DNA from: an uncultured delta proteobacterium
GTDB lineage: Bacteria; Myxococcota_A; Polyangia; Polyangiales; Ga0077539
Direction of reading: 5' to 3'
Length of the DNA stretch: 6,712 nt
NCBI GenBank assembly: GCA_903860995.1
Contig: CAIOSS010000505.1
Coordinates: forward strand, 1 to 6,712
Every line of letters starts with the position of its first letter. Positions within the stretch are counted from its first letter, which is position 1. Below, one piece after another: positions 1 to 5,591 of this stretch. The notes below the pieces were generated by a model, which searched no databases, was not told the origin of the DNA, and was given only the letters and a program-made list of their open reading frames with translations. The position numbers and the translations under genes are program-made.

Positions 1-98
1 CCTCGCTGGCACGGATCCGCTCCAGTTACCGGAACGCCTATTATCAGCAGGACACCGTCCCGCGAGCGCTGCCAGGAGCTTCTGGGACGCCGCCTTGG
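1..98. repeat. Interspersed hairpin repeat, left copy (cut by window edge)
   Basis: Positions 1-78 match 5282-5359 with a single difference (ttatcag here, tgatcag there). After that this copy has one 20-bp terminal unit (79-98, ending gccgccttgg) where the right copy has two. The arms cctcgctggca (1-11) and tgccagga (70-77) can pair, as can gtccc (57-61) and gggac (84-88), so the sequence can fold back on itself. I see no coding potential. The repeat stops at position 98, where the tail of gene X begins in mid-gene. Its outer left part lies outside the window, so its full length and left terminus cannot be seen here. It may be a MITE-like non-autonomous element or another kind of interspersed repeat; no transposase is present to decide. 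Confidence 0.8.
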
Positions 99-196
99 CC
101 GCGCGGCGACGGTTTCACCAGCGGTACCCGCACAGCGTGCTCGGCGCCGCGGTCGATCGCACCGTCGCGGGCGCACCCACGCGGTAGTGAGCGCGC
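97..196. repeat. Direct repeat of the gene X 3' end (left copy)
   Basis: This segment aligns without gaps to 4200-4299, an offset of 4103. By eye the first 70 or so bases are identical, and four substitutions fall in the last 30. The similarity fades just after the stop codon (gtgagcgc, then gct versus cct). The two copies are in the same orientation, so they flank the intervening 4.1 kb as direct repeats. Confidence 0.85.
99..187 (+). pseudogene. Gene X remnant: C-terminal 29 codons only
   Basis: In the gene X frame this reads as the final helix region, with residues RRRFHQRYPHSVLGAAVDR, then TVAGAPTR and a TAG stop at 185-187. The right copy has one more codon (GAG) before its TGA. The reading frame is cut at position 98/99 by the hairpin repeat, so no start codon or N-terminal part remains here. 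It converges with the minus-strand gene ending at 206, 18 bp away. The segment resembles the closing helix of TPR-like C-terminal domains of exported myxobacterial proteins, but that assignment is from the general pattern only. It is almost certainly not functional as it stands, unless the upstream half lies beyond the repeat outside the window. Confidence 0.7.
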
Positions 197-205
197 TAGA
201 GAGGT

Positions 206-955
206 TCAGGGCGTGGGCGCGGGCGTCGGATCGGGCGTGGCGACGGGCGCGTCCATCACTCCGACCGACGGGAGGAGCCGGTCGGCGAGGTCATCGAGCC
301 CGACCGCGCGGAGCTGCGCGTCGAGCGATCGCGCGGCCGACACTCGCTCGCGGCTGAACGAAGCCCACGCCTCGTCCCGTTGGGAGCGCTCGGCCTGCGA
401 CTCGCGCGCCTCTTTTCTTACCGTGGCGTTCGCAGCAGCGAGCGCCATCACGTCGGCCTCGACGCCCTCCAGCGCGACCGCTGCGTCGAATCGGACGCCG
501 CGCCTCCGCGATCGCGGCGCCGAGCGCTCGACGCTGGCGCAAACCGTAGCGCCGAGCGCCTCGAGCGCCACCGGGTCGCGCGGGGTCTCGCCAACGAAGC
601 CCAGCGCCGCCACGGCCGCGTCGCCGCAGTTGGTCAGCACCAGGTCGCGGAAGCCCACGAGGGACGCTCGCACGCTGGCGGCGTGTCCATCGCGCGTCGC
701 AAACACCGCTGCGTCGTCGCCGAGCTCGACGGCAAGCGCAGTGTCTGCACGACGGAGCGCGGTGAGCGTGTGTTCGAGCAGGGCGGCGTCGAGGCGGATC
801 TGTCCCTCGACGACCGCGGCCGACGGCGCGCCCTTGAGCTTGACGGCGGCGTACTGCGCCGCGCGGCGGGTGGCGATCTCGGCGGCGTGGGTTCTCGCCG
901 CTTCGATCAGCCCGTCCGCGATCTTCCCCTCGTCCAGCACCTGCTTTGAACTCAT
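206..955 (-). CDS. Hypothetical 249-residue helical protein with proline-rich tail
   Basis: I do not recognise the family. The ATG at 955 is chosen because a strong Shine-Dalgarno stretch (ggagagagga, 961-970 read on the minus strand) lies five bases upstream; the frame stays open upstream to 1027, but that extension looks non-coding. Codons have a strong G/C third-position bias, supporting this strand over the overlapping plus-strand frames. The product starts MSSKQVLDEG, has no signal peptide or membrane segment, and is rich in Ala, Arg, Glu and Leu, so it is probably a mostly alpha-helical cytoplasmic protein. There are only two cysteines (110, 139). A less charged block around residues 97-141 (contains GFRDLVLTNC and LGFVGETPRDPVAL) looks like a conserved core. 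Residues 165-215 are highly charged and may form a coiled coil. The last 14 residues are Pro/Thr-rich. It lies convergent to the gene X remnant and in its own transcription unit. It is likely real; its function is unknown. Confidence 0.75.
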   Translation of the reverse strand: MSSKQVLDEGKIADGLIEAARTHAAEIATRRAAQYAAVKLKGAPSAAVVEGQIRLDAALLEHTLTALRRADTALAVELGDDAAVFATRDGHAASVRASLVGFRDLVLTNCGDAAVAALGFVGETPRDPVALEALGATVCASVERSAPRSRRRGVRFDAAVALEGVEADVMALAAANATVRKEARESQAERSQRDEAWASFSRERVSAARSLDAQLRAVGLDDLADRLLPSVGVMDAPVATPDPTPAPTP

Positions 956-1208
956 CGTCGTCCTCTCTCCCCTGCGAGCGGCGACGGCCGCCCGCAGCGG
1001 GGAGTCTCGCGTCGGAGCGCGGGTCACGGCAAGCGCAGATGCGGCGGGTGGGAATCCGACCCCGCGGACGGAGGCCGGGAGCGAGGCGCGAGCGAGCCAG
1101 AGGCGAAAACGGCAGCCGTGAACGAGACGAATGGCGGAGTTGACTACATTTAGGGAGATGTAGGCGCGACGAGCGTCCGCTCAACGCATGGGTCCGCTCT
1201 CGTCACCA
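956..1208. other. Intergenic region, promoter side of the 206-955 gene
   Basis: About 250 bp without a convincing gene. Small frames here (for example plus-strand 946-1143) lack family features and look like chance. It must hold the promoter of the minus-strand gene starting at 955, but I see no good -35/-10 pair. It also holds the 3' flank of the minus-strand operon ending at 1209, where no clear terminator is visible. Base composition changes from very GC-rich (left) to more balanced from about 1130 onward. A short A/T-rich dyad lies at 1144-1163. Confidence 0.6.
1144..1163. repeat. A/T-rich dyad (ctacat / atgtag, 8-base loop)
   Basis: The arms ctacat (1144-1149) and atgtag (1158-1163) are perfect inverted repeats around ttagggag. 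It stands out in a GC-rich context and lies at the left edge of the lower-GC block, in the gap between two transcription units. It could be an operator for the 206-955 gene, a weak hairpin after the operon ending at 1209, or chance. No poly-T run follows in either direction, so it is not a good intrinsic terminator. Confidence 0.3.
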
Positions 1209-1706
1209 TCACAGAGGGCATCGAGGGTAGGTACGAATGTCGGCCACGGTAGCCTCGTCGCAGACCTCCCAACCCCGGCCCGTCAACTCCAAAGGCGTCA
1301 AGGTCCGCTGAAGACTGATGACCTCCACGACGCGGCCATCCACTCGACGAACATAGCAGTCGTACTCAGGGAGGGCCTCCACTGGCCTCCCGCAGCTTTG
1401 TTCGGTGCTGGGAAACTGCTGGCATTCGTAGGTATCGTGCGTCCGCCCGGCGGGCTCCGTACATCGTCGATCGGGGTACGAGCGCCATCCTCGTACCCAG
1501 CAGCAGGCCACCGCTGGATCCGACGACAGGCATGCACCGCGCTGAATGCTGCACGGGATTCCCGAGTCAGTGTCGGGACCAGACCACTCATCGAGTGCTG
1601 GCCCGAGGTCTACCAGGACACGAGGTCCGCCATCTTCCGGGGCACGAAGCGGCGTCGAAACGCAGCCGGTCGCGATGGACAACCAGAGCCAGTGCATGGG
1701 TCGCAT
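1209..1706 (-). CDS. Small cysteine-rich lipoprotein, partner of the upstream subtilase
   Basis: A 165-residue protein of no family I recognise. The start at 1706 is supported by an excellent ribosome binding site (aggagagg, 1713-1720 on the minus strand, six bases upstream). The N-terminus MRPMHWLWLSIATGC is a short hydrophobic signal ending in a lipobox-like ATGC, so Cys15 is the predicted lipidated residue and the protein should sit on a membrane surface outside the cytoplasm. The mature chain has ten further cysteines (52, 59, 68, 69, 82, 95, 105, 117, 149, 163). An even number in an exported protein suggests up to five disulfides. Residues 18-50 look like an acidic Pro/Gly linker. It begins 21 bp after the protease stop codon on the same strand, so the two are probably co-transcribed. 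It could be a protease partner, inhibitor or surface receptor; nothing in the sequence decides. Confidence 0.72.
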   Translation of the reverse strand: MRPMHWLWLSIATGCVSTPLRAPEDGGPRVLVDLGPALDEWSGPDTDSGIPCSIQRGACLSSDPAVACCWVRGWRSYPDRRCTEPAGRTHDTYECQQFPSTEQSCGRPVEALPEYDCYVRRVDGRVVEVISLQRTLTPLELTGRGWEVCDEATVADIRTYPRCPL

Positions 1707-1712
1707 GATTTA

Positions 1713-1720
1713 CCTCTCCT
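1713..1720 (-). promoter_or_regulatory. Strong ribosome binding site of the cysteine-rich lipoprotein
   Basis: Read on the minus strand, aggagagg lies six bases before the ATG at 1706. It falls in the 21-bp gap after the protease stop. It fixes the start and suggests the second gene is translated independently and efficiently from the shared transcript. Confidence 0.75.
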
Positions 1721-1727
1721 GGCTCGG

Positions 1728-3953
1728 CTAGTGCGCAGTTGGATCCCCCGAGTGGAAGTAGTCCGCGACGTAGACGGTTCGGGTTTGACCTGCCGGAATA
1801 CCCCAAGCCTCCACGCGGCCTTCGAGGCACCGACCGGAGATATTGGCAGAAGACAGAACAATCCTCTTTCGAATGTCAAACGAGACGTCATTGTCAACGA
1901 ATGAAGACTGGCCAGCGGGGGCACAGGTATTGTGCACTGATAGGATGATGTCGGCGATGTTGTCGTAGTCCGACTCGACCCAGGTCATCGCGGACTTCCA
2001 CTGTCGGACGCGAGAATCCTCCGCCCCCGGATCTCCGACCGGGAATGTCGCCACCTGCCCCTGAGACAGAACGAAGCGATGCCAACCCCAACCGGCGGGT
2101 TGAACCAGATCATCGGGATGATGCATGTGTACCCGGCCCGCGCCACTTCGCGGGTCAAACCCAACCGGTCGGAACGACCCACCGTTGAAGTCGTACTGGT
2201 AGCCATCGCCCATCAGCAGCATGTTGACGAGCAGTGCTCGCGCATCGTTGAACCAGAAGCCCATCGCGTTACCGGCATGACGCATCACGGCAGCAGCGCC
2301 AGTCACGGTAGCCGCCGCCCACGATGAGCCTTCGGACCACAACGGCGTGCCCCCGTAGCTCCCCGGAGGGGTCAAGTACCAGTTGGTCTCGTATGACCCT
2401 GGTGCGGCGAGGTCTGCAACAGCAAACCGCTGCATGCCGCCCGTGAACAGACGAACCGGCATGCCTCCACGCGAACTGGAACCCTGGATGTCCTGAGCGG
2501 CCCCGAGTGTGTCACTGATGCGTTGGGAGTTATAGGGGATCGCAGCCTGTCCTGCATTCGAGGAGTGGAGAAAGCCGACCGCCAGACCGTCTCGGCGACT
2601 TGCGGGGTAGGCGGCGTCGCAGGTTCCAACCGGTGGCGGGCTCAAGCTATTGCCGATCGCCGAAACAGTGAGCATGCCCGTTCCAGCAGCGTTCGACAGG
2701 GCTGTGTTCAGGCCGCAGGGATCACAGAACCTGCTACATACATTACAACTCAGCTGGAAACTCATATTCAAGATATCAACCCCGTCGTCAATCGCCGCCT
2801 CGATCGCCGCGAACGTGCCTTGGCAGTTCAAGGCATTCTGACCCATGCCGTAGTAGTAGATTTCCGAGCCTGGGCTGATGCCGCTACGACGCCGCTGCTC
2901 AACCGGATCTGAGACATTCGGATCCGAGAAGCTCTCGATATCCCCTGCGATGATCTGTGTTACGCGAGTCCCGTGATTGGCATATACTGACGTCGCGCCT
3001 GGGGTGGAGACGCAGGCTCCTGTGCCACAGACGTAGATTCCCCGGACTCGGGATGCATTCCATGGGTAGCGGAAACCATAATGGTTCGCGTTGAGAAAGT
3101 TGTTGTCCGTCGTGCCTGCAAAGGCAATTTCTACGATGCCTACGCGTACATGATCCCCGGCCCGACCGTTAGACCAGCCAGAGTATCCATCGGTCACGAA
3201 GTGCCTCGTCCCCATGCCGTCAGCGGCGTCCAACCCTGCGCTATACGCGAGGGGCCTGCCTTCGACCCGAGCCGGGCCGATTCCCCGAATCTCAGACCAC
3301 GCAGCGATCACGGGAACATCGCGAGCTCGGATCGTAGCAGCGACCATCGGACTGGCCCAATACTCCGAGACCTCGGACGCTCCCAGGGCACGCAGCCGTG
3401 ACGCAAGAGGTCCAGTGATCCTTCCTGCCTGCTCCCGGCGCACCCCAAGCACCCACCGTCTATCGTCGTCGCGCAGGGCCCCGTTCCGGAGCTCATGCCA
3501 CGCGAAGGGGACGTCGTTCAGTTCAGCGAGGATGCGAATCGGCGCGTCCGGTGGCATAGCGGCGGCCGCCATCAGGAGCTGGTCCCTCTTCGCGGAGGCA
3601 GGCGCGTCCGCTACGTCTGCAACCGGCGCGAGTTCGCTCGTGATCGGCCGTGCTCCAGTCGTCCGAAGGCGCCGGCCCACCGCGACGTCCGCCGCGAGGA
3701 ACTCCCGCCGACCCTCGCGCATCACGAGGACGTGGTGCTCCTCGCCTTCGGGTGTCGGAGAAAGCAGAACTCCGCGCGCCGCGTCAGAACGCGCGCCCGG
3801 TTGAAGACCAGCGGCACCTTCTGTCGTCGCCGTGACCGCCTGGGCCCTACTCTCAAGGTCGAGCGCGTCGGAGCAGCCCTCCGAAGCCCCCGCCGTGATG
3901 AGAATCACGAGCGAGATGTGACGGAAGAGAGTTGTCTTGTTGCCCATGGCCAC
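1728..3953 (-). CDS. Secreted subtilisin-like (S8) protease with Asp-to-Glu change in the catalytic triad
   Basis: A 741-residue exported serine peptidase. Residues 1-27 form a signal (RHISLVILITAG) followed by SEGC, so Cys27 may be lipidated, although Glu at -2 is atypical. Residues about 40-230 look like a propeptide: ILAELNDVPF, then a region ending IPVIAAW-like (VPVIAAWSEIRGIGPA), as in inhibitor-type prodomains. The catalytic domain runs from about 265 to 610. The strand that normally carries Asp reads VGIVEIAF with Glu275; His327 lies in NHGTRVTQIIAG; oxyanion Asn435 in SAIGNS; nucleophile Ser544 in EGSSWAAATVTG. An inserted CX2CX3CX2C cluster spans 403-413. Residues about 620-741 resemble the beta-sandwich C-terminal domain of secreted proteases (WKSAMTWVESDYDNIADIILSV). 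Ten cysteines in the mature part suggest disulfides. The GTG at 3953 and the ATG at 3947 are both possible starts, and neither has a clear ribosome site. It is the first gene of an operon with the cysteine-rich lipoprotein and lies in lower-GC DNA. The fold is certain; activity depends on Glu275. Confidence 0.9.
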   Translation of the reverse strand: MAMGNKTTLFRHISLVILITAGASEGCSDALDLESRAQAVTATTEGAAGLQPGARSDAARGVLLSPTPEGEEHHVLVMREGRREFLAADVAVGRRLRTTGARPITSELAPVADVADAPASAKRDQLLMAAAAMPPDAPIRILAELNDVPFAWHELRNGALRDDDRRWVLGVRREQAGRITGPLASRLRALGASEVSEYWASPMVAATIRARDVPVIAAWSEIRGIGPARVEGRPLAYSAGLDAADGMGTRHFVTDGYSGWSNGRAGDHVRVGIVEIAFAGTTDNNFLNANHYGFRYPWNASRVRGIYVCGTGACVSTPGATSVYANHGTRVTQIIAGDIESFSDPNVSDPVEQRRRSGISPGSEIYYYGMGQNALNCQGTFAAIEAAIDDGVDILNMSFQLSCNVCSRFCDPCGLNTALSNAAGTGMLTVSAIGNSLSPPPVGTCDAAYPASRRDGLAVGFLHSSNAGQAAIPYNSQRISDTLGAAQDIQGSSSRGGMPVRLFTGGMQRFAVADLAAPGSYETNWYLTPPGSYGGTPLWSEGSSWAAATVTGAAAVMRHAGNAMGFWFNDARALLVNMLLMGDGYQYDFNGGSFRPVGFDPRSGAGRVHMHHPDDLVQPAGWGWHRFVLSQGQVATFPVGDPGAEDSRVRQWKSAMTWVESDYDNIADIILSVHNTCAPAGQSSFVDNDVSFDIRKRIVLSSANISGRCLEGRVEAWGIPAGQTRTVYVADYFHSGDPTAH

Positions 3954-3993
3954 CGGCTAGGGCCAAGCGCCTGACGCTGCCATCCCCCAATCG

Positions 3994-4004
3994 GTGATAT
4001 TCAC
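3994..4004. promoter_or_regulatory. Possible operator dyad upstream of the protease
   Basis: gtgatattcac is an inverted repeat (gtga and tcac around tat), 40 bases upstream of the protease start. On the minus strand it overlaps ttgtga, a possible weak -35, but no good -10 follows at the right spacing. The position suits a regulator site, but a dyad this short can arise by chance. It also overlaps the GTG that opens the truncated gene X frame. Confidence 0.25.
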
Positions 4005-4293
4005 AACCCGCAGTGCCTTCCAGGACGAGCTCGCGCTGCTCGATCGGGCCGTCGCGGCGCTCGGTCACGACGACGTGGCGGGCGCCTCGACTGCGCTCGA
4101 CCAGCATGCGCGGCGCTTCCCGCGGGGGCGGCTGTCGCCCGAGCGCGAGGCCCTGCGCGTGCGGTGCGCGGCGGCGAGCGGCGACCCGGCGGCGGCGGAG
4201 GCCGCGCGGCGACGGTTTCACCAGCGGTACCCGCACAGCGTGCTCGGCGCCGCGGTCGATCGCACGGTCGCGGGAGCACCCACGCGGGAGTGA
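3994..4293 (+). pseudogene. Gene X, 5'-truncated copy: TPR-like C-terminal domain
   Basis: The frame is open for 99 codons from a GTG at 3994, but the protein-like part starts near residue 10 (DELALLDRAV, about 4021). The first residues look like junction sequence, and there is no ribosome site or signal. The rest is a helical, TPR-like unit: helix pairs around 11-40 and 48-85 with HARRFPRGRLSPEREALRVR and RRFHQRYPHSVLGAAV. This pattern is typical of the C-terminus of longer myxobacterial exported or sigma-factor-linked proteins (general knowledge, no search done). The missing N-terminal part would lie where the lower-GC block now is, so that block probably truncated or replaced it. The last 94 bases have a near-identical copy at 99-187. 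It converges with miaA across a strong hairpin. It could be a short functional gene if expressed, but a remnant is more likely. Confidence 0.6.
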
Positions 4294-4299
4294 GCGCCC
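4200..4299. repeat. Direct repeat of the gene X 3' end (right copy)
   Basis: Partner of 97-196 in the same orientation, with about four differences, all after the first 70 bases. This copy is embedded in the longer gene X frame, whereas in the left copy everything upstream is replaced by the hairpin repeat. The junction shares only the bases gg. Confidence 0.85.
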
Positions 4300-4306
4300 T
4301 CGGCGT

Positions 4307-4340
4307 GAGCGCGCGGATCCCCATCGGATCCGGGGCGCTC
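4307..4340. terminator. Bidirectional hairpin terminator between gene X and miaA
   Basis: The arms gagcgc (4307-4312) and gcgctc (4335-4340) pair, and inside them ggatcc (4315-4320) pairs with ggatcc (4326-4331) around a five-base loop ccatc. The stem is long and GC-rich with a small internal bulge. It lies in the 61-bp gap between two convergent stop codons (4293 and 4355), the expected place for a shared terminator. No T-run follows on either side, so the termination mode is uncertain. Confidence 0.6.
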
Positions 4341-4354
4341 GCCCACGTCGACGC

Positions 4355-5281
4355 TCACCCCCGCAGCCACGCCGCGAGCGCGTCCCACCGCGCCGGGTCG
4401 CGCGCCGCTTCCAGCGGCAGCCACGTGACCCCCTCCTCGCCGCGAAACCACGTCCGCTGCCGCTTCGCGAAGGCCATCGTCGCGCGCTCGATCTCCCCCG
4501 CCAGCGCGCGCGCGGGCAACTGCCCCCGCAGGTGCGCCACCACCTCGGCGTACCCGACGCTGCGCAGCGGCTTCAGGTCCCACTCGTAGCCGTCGGCCAG
4601 GATGCCACGCACCTCGTCGACCCACCCCCGCGCCAGCATGTCCGCCGTGCGCGGGAGCACCCTCGCCCGCAGCGCCTCGCGCTCGATCTCCAGGCACCAC
4701 CACTGCGCCTCGTAGCGCGCCCCCTCCGCGGCGTGCTTGCGGTGGTGCGCCGACAGCGGCTCGCCCGTCACCGCGAACACCTCCAGCGCCCGCACGATGC
4801 GCACCGGGTCGGTCACGTGGATGCGCGCGGCGTACTCCGGATCGACCGCCGCCACCTCGGCGTGCATCGCCCGCAGCGTCGTCGCATCCCCCGCGGCGAT
4901 GCGCGCGTGCAGGGCGGCGCGCACCGTGGCGTCGGCGGGGATGCCCGACGCGAGGCCCTTCACGAGCGCGCGGAGGTAGAGCCCGGTGCCGCCCACCACG
5001 ATGGCGGCTTTACCCCGGGCGGTGATCTCCGCGATGACCCGGTCGGCGTCGGCGATGTATTTCGCGGCGTCGTAGGGGTCGCGCAGGTCGAGGGCGCCGA
5101 GCAGGTGGTGGGGCACGCCCGCGAGCTCCTCCGCGGAGGGGCGGGCCGAGCCGATGACGAGGCGCTCGTAGAGCTGGACGGAGTCGGCGCCGACGAGCTC
5201 GCCGCCGAGGGCGCGCGCGAGGTCGACCGCGAGGGCGGTCTTGCCCGTGGCCGTCGGGGTATAGGTAAGCCAACGCGGCAC
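4355..5281 (-). CDS. miaA: tRNA dimethylallyltransferase MiaA, N-terminus replaced by repeat sequence
   Basis: MiaA transfers a dimethylallyl group from DMAPP to N6 of A37 in tRNAs that read UNN codons. From a GTG at 5281 the frame gives 308 residues, and everything from residue 9 fits the family: PTATGKT (9-15), ADSVQLY (32-38) and IGSARPS (43-49), HHLL (58-61), VVGGTGLYLRAL (95-106), DPVRIVRALEV (158-168), SVGYAEV (241-247) and AKRQRTWFR (272-280). The native start is missing. Residues 1-8 (MPRWLTYT) come from the inserted repeat and replace the usual hydrophobic strand and the first Gly of the P-loop (GPTxxGKT is now TPTATGKT). The conserved part ends at about 5259. The GTG has no properly spaced ribosome site. 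The remaining frame is intact, so the damage looks recent. It is either a fresh pseudogene, a rescued gene with altered N-terminus, or a false junction. The family call is secure; function is doubtful. Confidence 0.9.
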   Translation of the reverse strand: MPRWLTYTPTATGKTALAVDLARALGGELVGADSVQLYERLVIGSARPSAEELAGVPHHLLGALDLRDPYDAAKYIADADRVIAEITARGKAAIVVGGTGLYLRALVKGLASGIPADATVRAALHARIAAGDATTLRAMHAEVAAVDPEYAARIHVTDPVRIVRALEVFAVTGEPLSAHHRKHAAEGARYEAQWWCLEIEREALRARVLPRTADMLARGWVDEVRGILADGYEWDLKPLRSVGYAEVVAHLRGQLPARALAGEIERATMAFAKRQRTWFRGEEGVTWLPLEAARDPARWDALAAWLRG

Positions 5282-5399
5282 CCTCGCTGGCACGGATCCG
5301 CTCCAGTTACCGGAACGCCTATGATCAGCAGGACACCGTCCCGCGAGCGCTGCCAGGAGGTCCCGGGACGCTGCCTTGGCTCCCGGGACGCCGCCTTGG
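5270..5399. mobile_element. Hairpin repeat, right copy: MITE-like element interrupting miaA
   Basis: 5282-5359 matches 1-78. Upstream, ccaacgcggc (5270-5279) is an imperfect inverted match, nine of ten, to the right end gccgccttgg (5390-5399), which suggests terminal inverted repeats and a length near 130 bp. Nested inside are cctcgctggca (5282-5292) against tgccaggagg (5351-5360), ggac/gtcc (5331-5341) and cgtcccg/cgggacg (5338-5344, 5364-5370), giving a strongly folded structure. It has no coding capacity for a transposase, and no target-site duplication is visible. The bases 5260-5269 between miaA and the element cannot be assigned. The genes on both sides are truncated at its borders. It might be a MITE, a REP-type intergenic repeat or a structured RNA element. 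Confidence 0.6.
5360..5399. repeat. Two tandem 20-bp units at the element's right end
   Basis: Unit one (5360-5379) and unit two (5380-5399) differ at two positions; each contains tcccgggacg followed by a c/t-variable stretch ending in gccttgg. The left element copy has only one unit (79-98). Unit number therefore varies between copies, as in elements with a variable tandem repeat at one end. Confidence 0.8.
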
Positions 5400-5554
5400 T
5401 GCCCGACCCGGTGCGCGCGGTGCCGCGAGCGTGCGACGGGACGCGCGACCGTGCGGCGCTGCTCGCCGGGCTGTCGAGCGACGGGCGCATGAGCGCGGGC
5501 GACCTCGAAGCGGCGCTCGACTGGCTGGCGTCGAACGCCCTGCTCACGGGGTGA
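5399..5554 (+). pseudogene. 5'-truncated gene: C-terminal winged-helix-like segment
   Basis: 51 codons are open from the element border to the TGA at 5552-5554. The sequence contains PDPVRAVPRACDGTRDRAAL and a pattern of spaced leucines through ALDWLASNALL. A DGTRxRxxL turn followed by an xLxxALxxLAxxALL helix resembles the C-terminal winged-helix-like tail of some bacterial cupin/JmjC-type and methyltransferase proteins. This is pattern memory, and the catalytic part that would settle it is gone. The codon bias is that of the GC-rich host. The repeat has removed the start of this gene and of miaA, which would have been divergent neighbours. It is probably non-functional. Confidence 0.55.
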
Positions 5555-5591
5555 TCGGCGTCGCGCGCGGCAGCCCGGCGCCCGGTGCGCG

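Larger units (their letters stand above)
1140..4015. other. Lower-GC block, probable horizontally acquired segment
   Basis: This block has clearly lower GC than both flanks. Two hand-counted samples: 2761-2820 has 34 of 60 G/C, while 4501-4560 in miaA has 48 of 60. The two minus-strand genes inside use many A/T-ending codons, unlike the neighbours. The right edge falls where the gene X copy loses its 5' part (about 4005-4022). The left edge near 1130-1140 is set only by composition. No integrase, transposase or target-site duplication was found, so the mode of entry is not shown. Confidence 0.6.

Noticed and set aside
184..205. Palindrome agcgcgct between convergent genes as a terminator
   Set aside because: Only an eight-base palindrome with no loop and no T-run; too weak to call.
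213..1121. Long plus-strand open frame opposite the 206-955 gene
   Set aside because: It is Ser/Ala/Arg-rich with no recognisable family features, and it lies opposite a minus-strand frame with a strong ribosome site and clear G/C third-position bias. Long antisense frames are common at this GC content.
1188..1904. 238-codon plus-strand frame over the cysteine-rich lipoprotein
   Set aside because: The minus strand has an export signal, a good ribosome site and operon spacing. The plus frame has none of these and no familiar domain.
3994..4299. Attachment site of an integrase-type island in the gene X 3' end
   Set aside because: The duplicated 3' end is suggestive, but no integrase is present, the longer copy is on the wrong side for simple integration, and the left copy is cut by the repeat. 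Kept as a question in the findings, not as a feature.
4013..5554. 513-codon plus-strand frame over miaA, the repeat and the right-hand fragment
   Set aside because: Most of it is antisense to miaA, with Arg/Pro-rich low-complexity translation. Only its last 51 codons, after the repeat, look like a protein and are reported separately.
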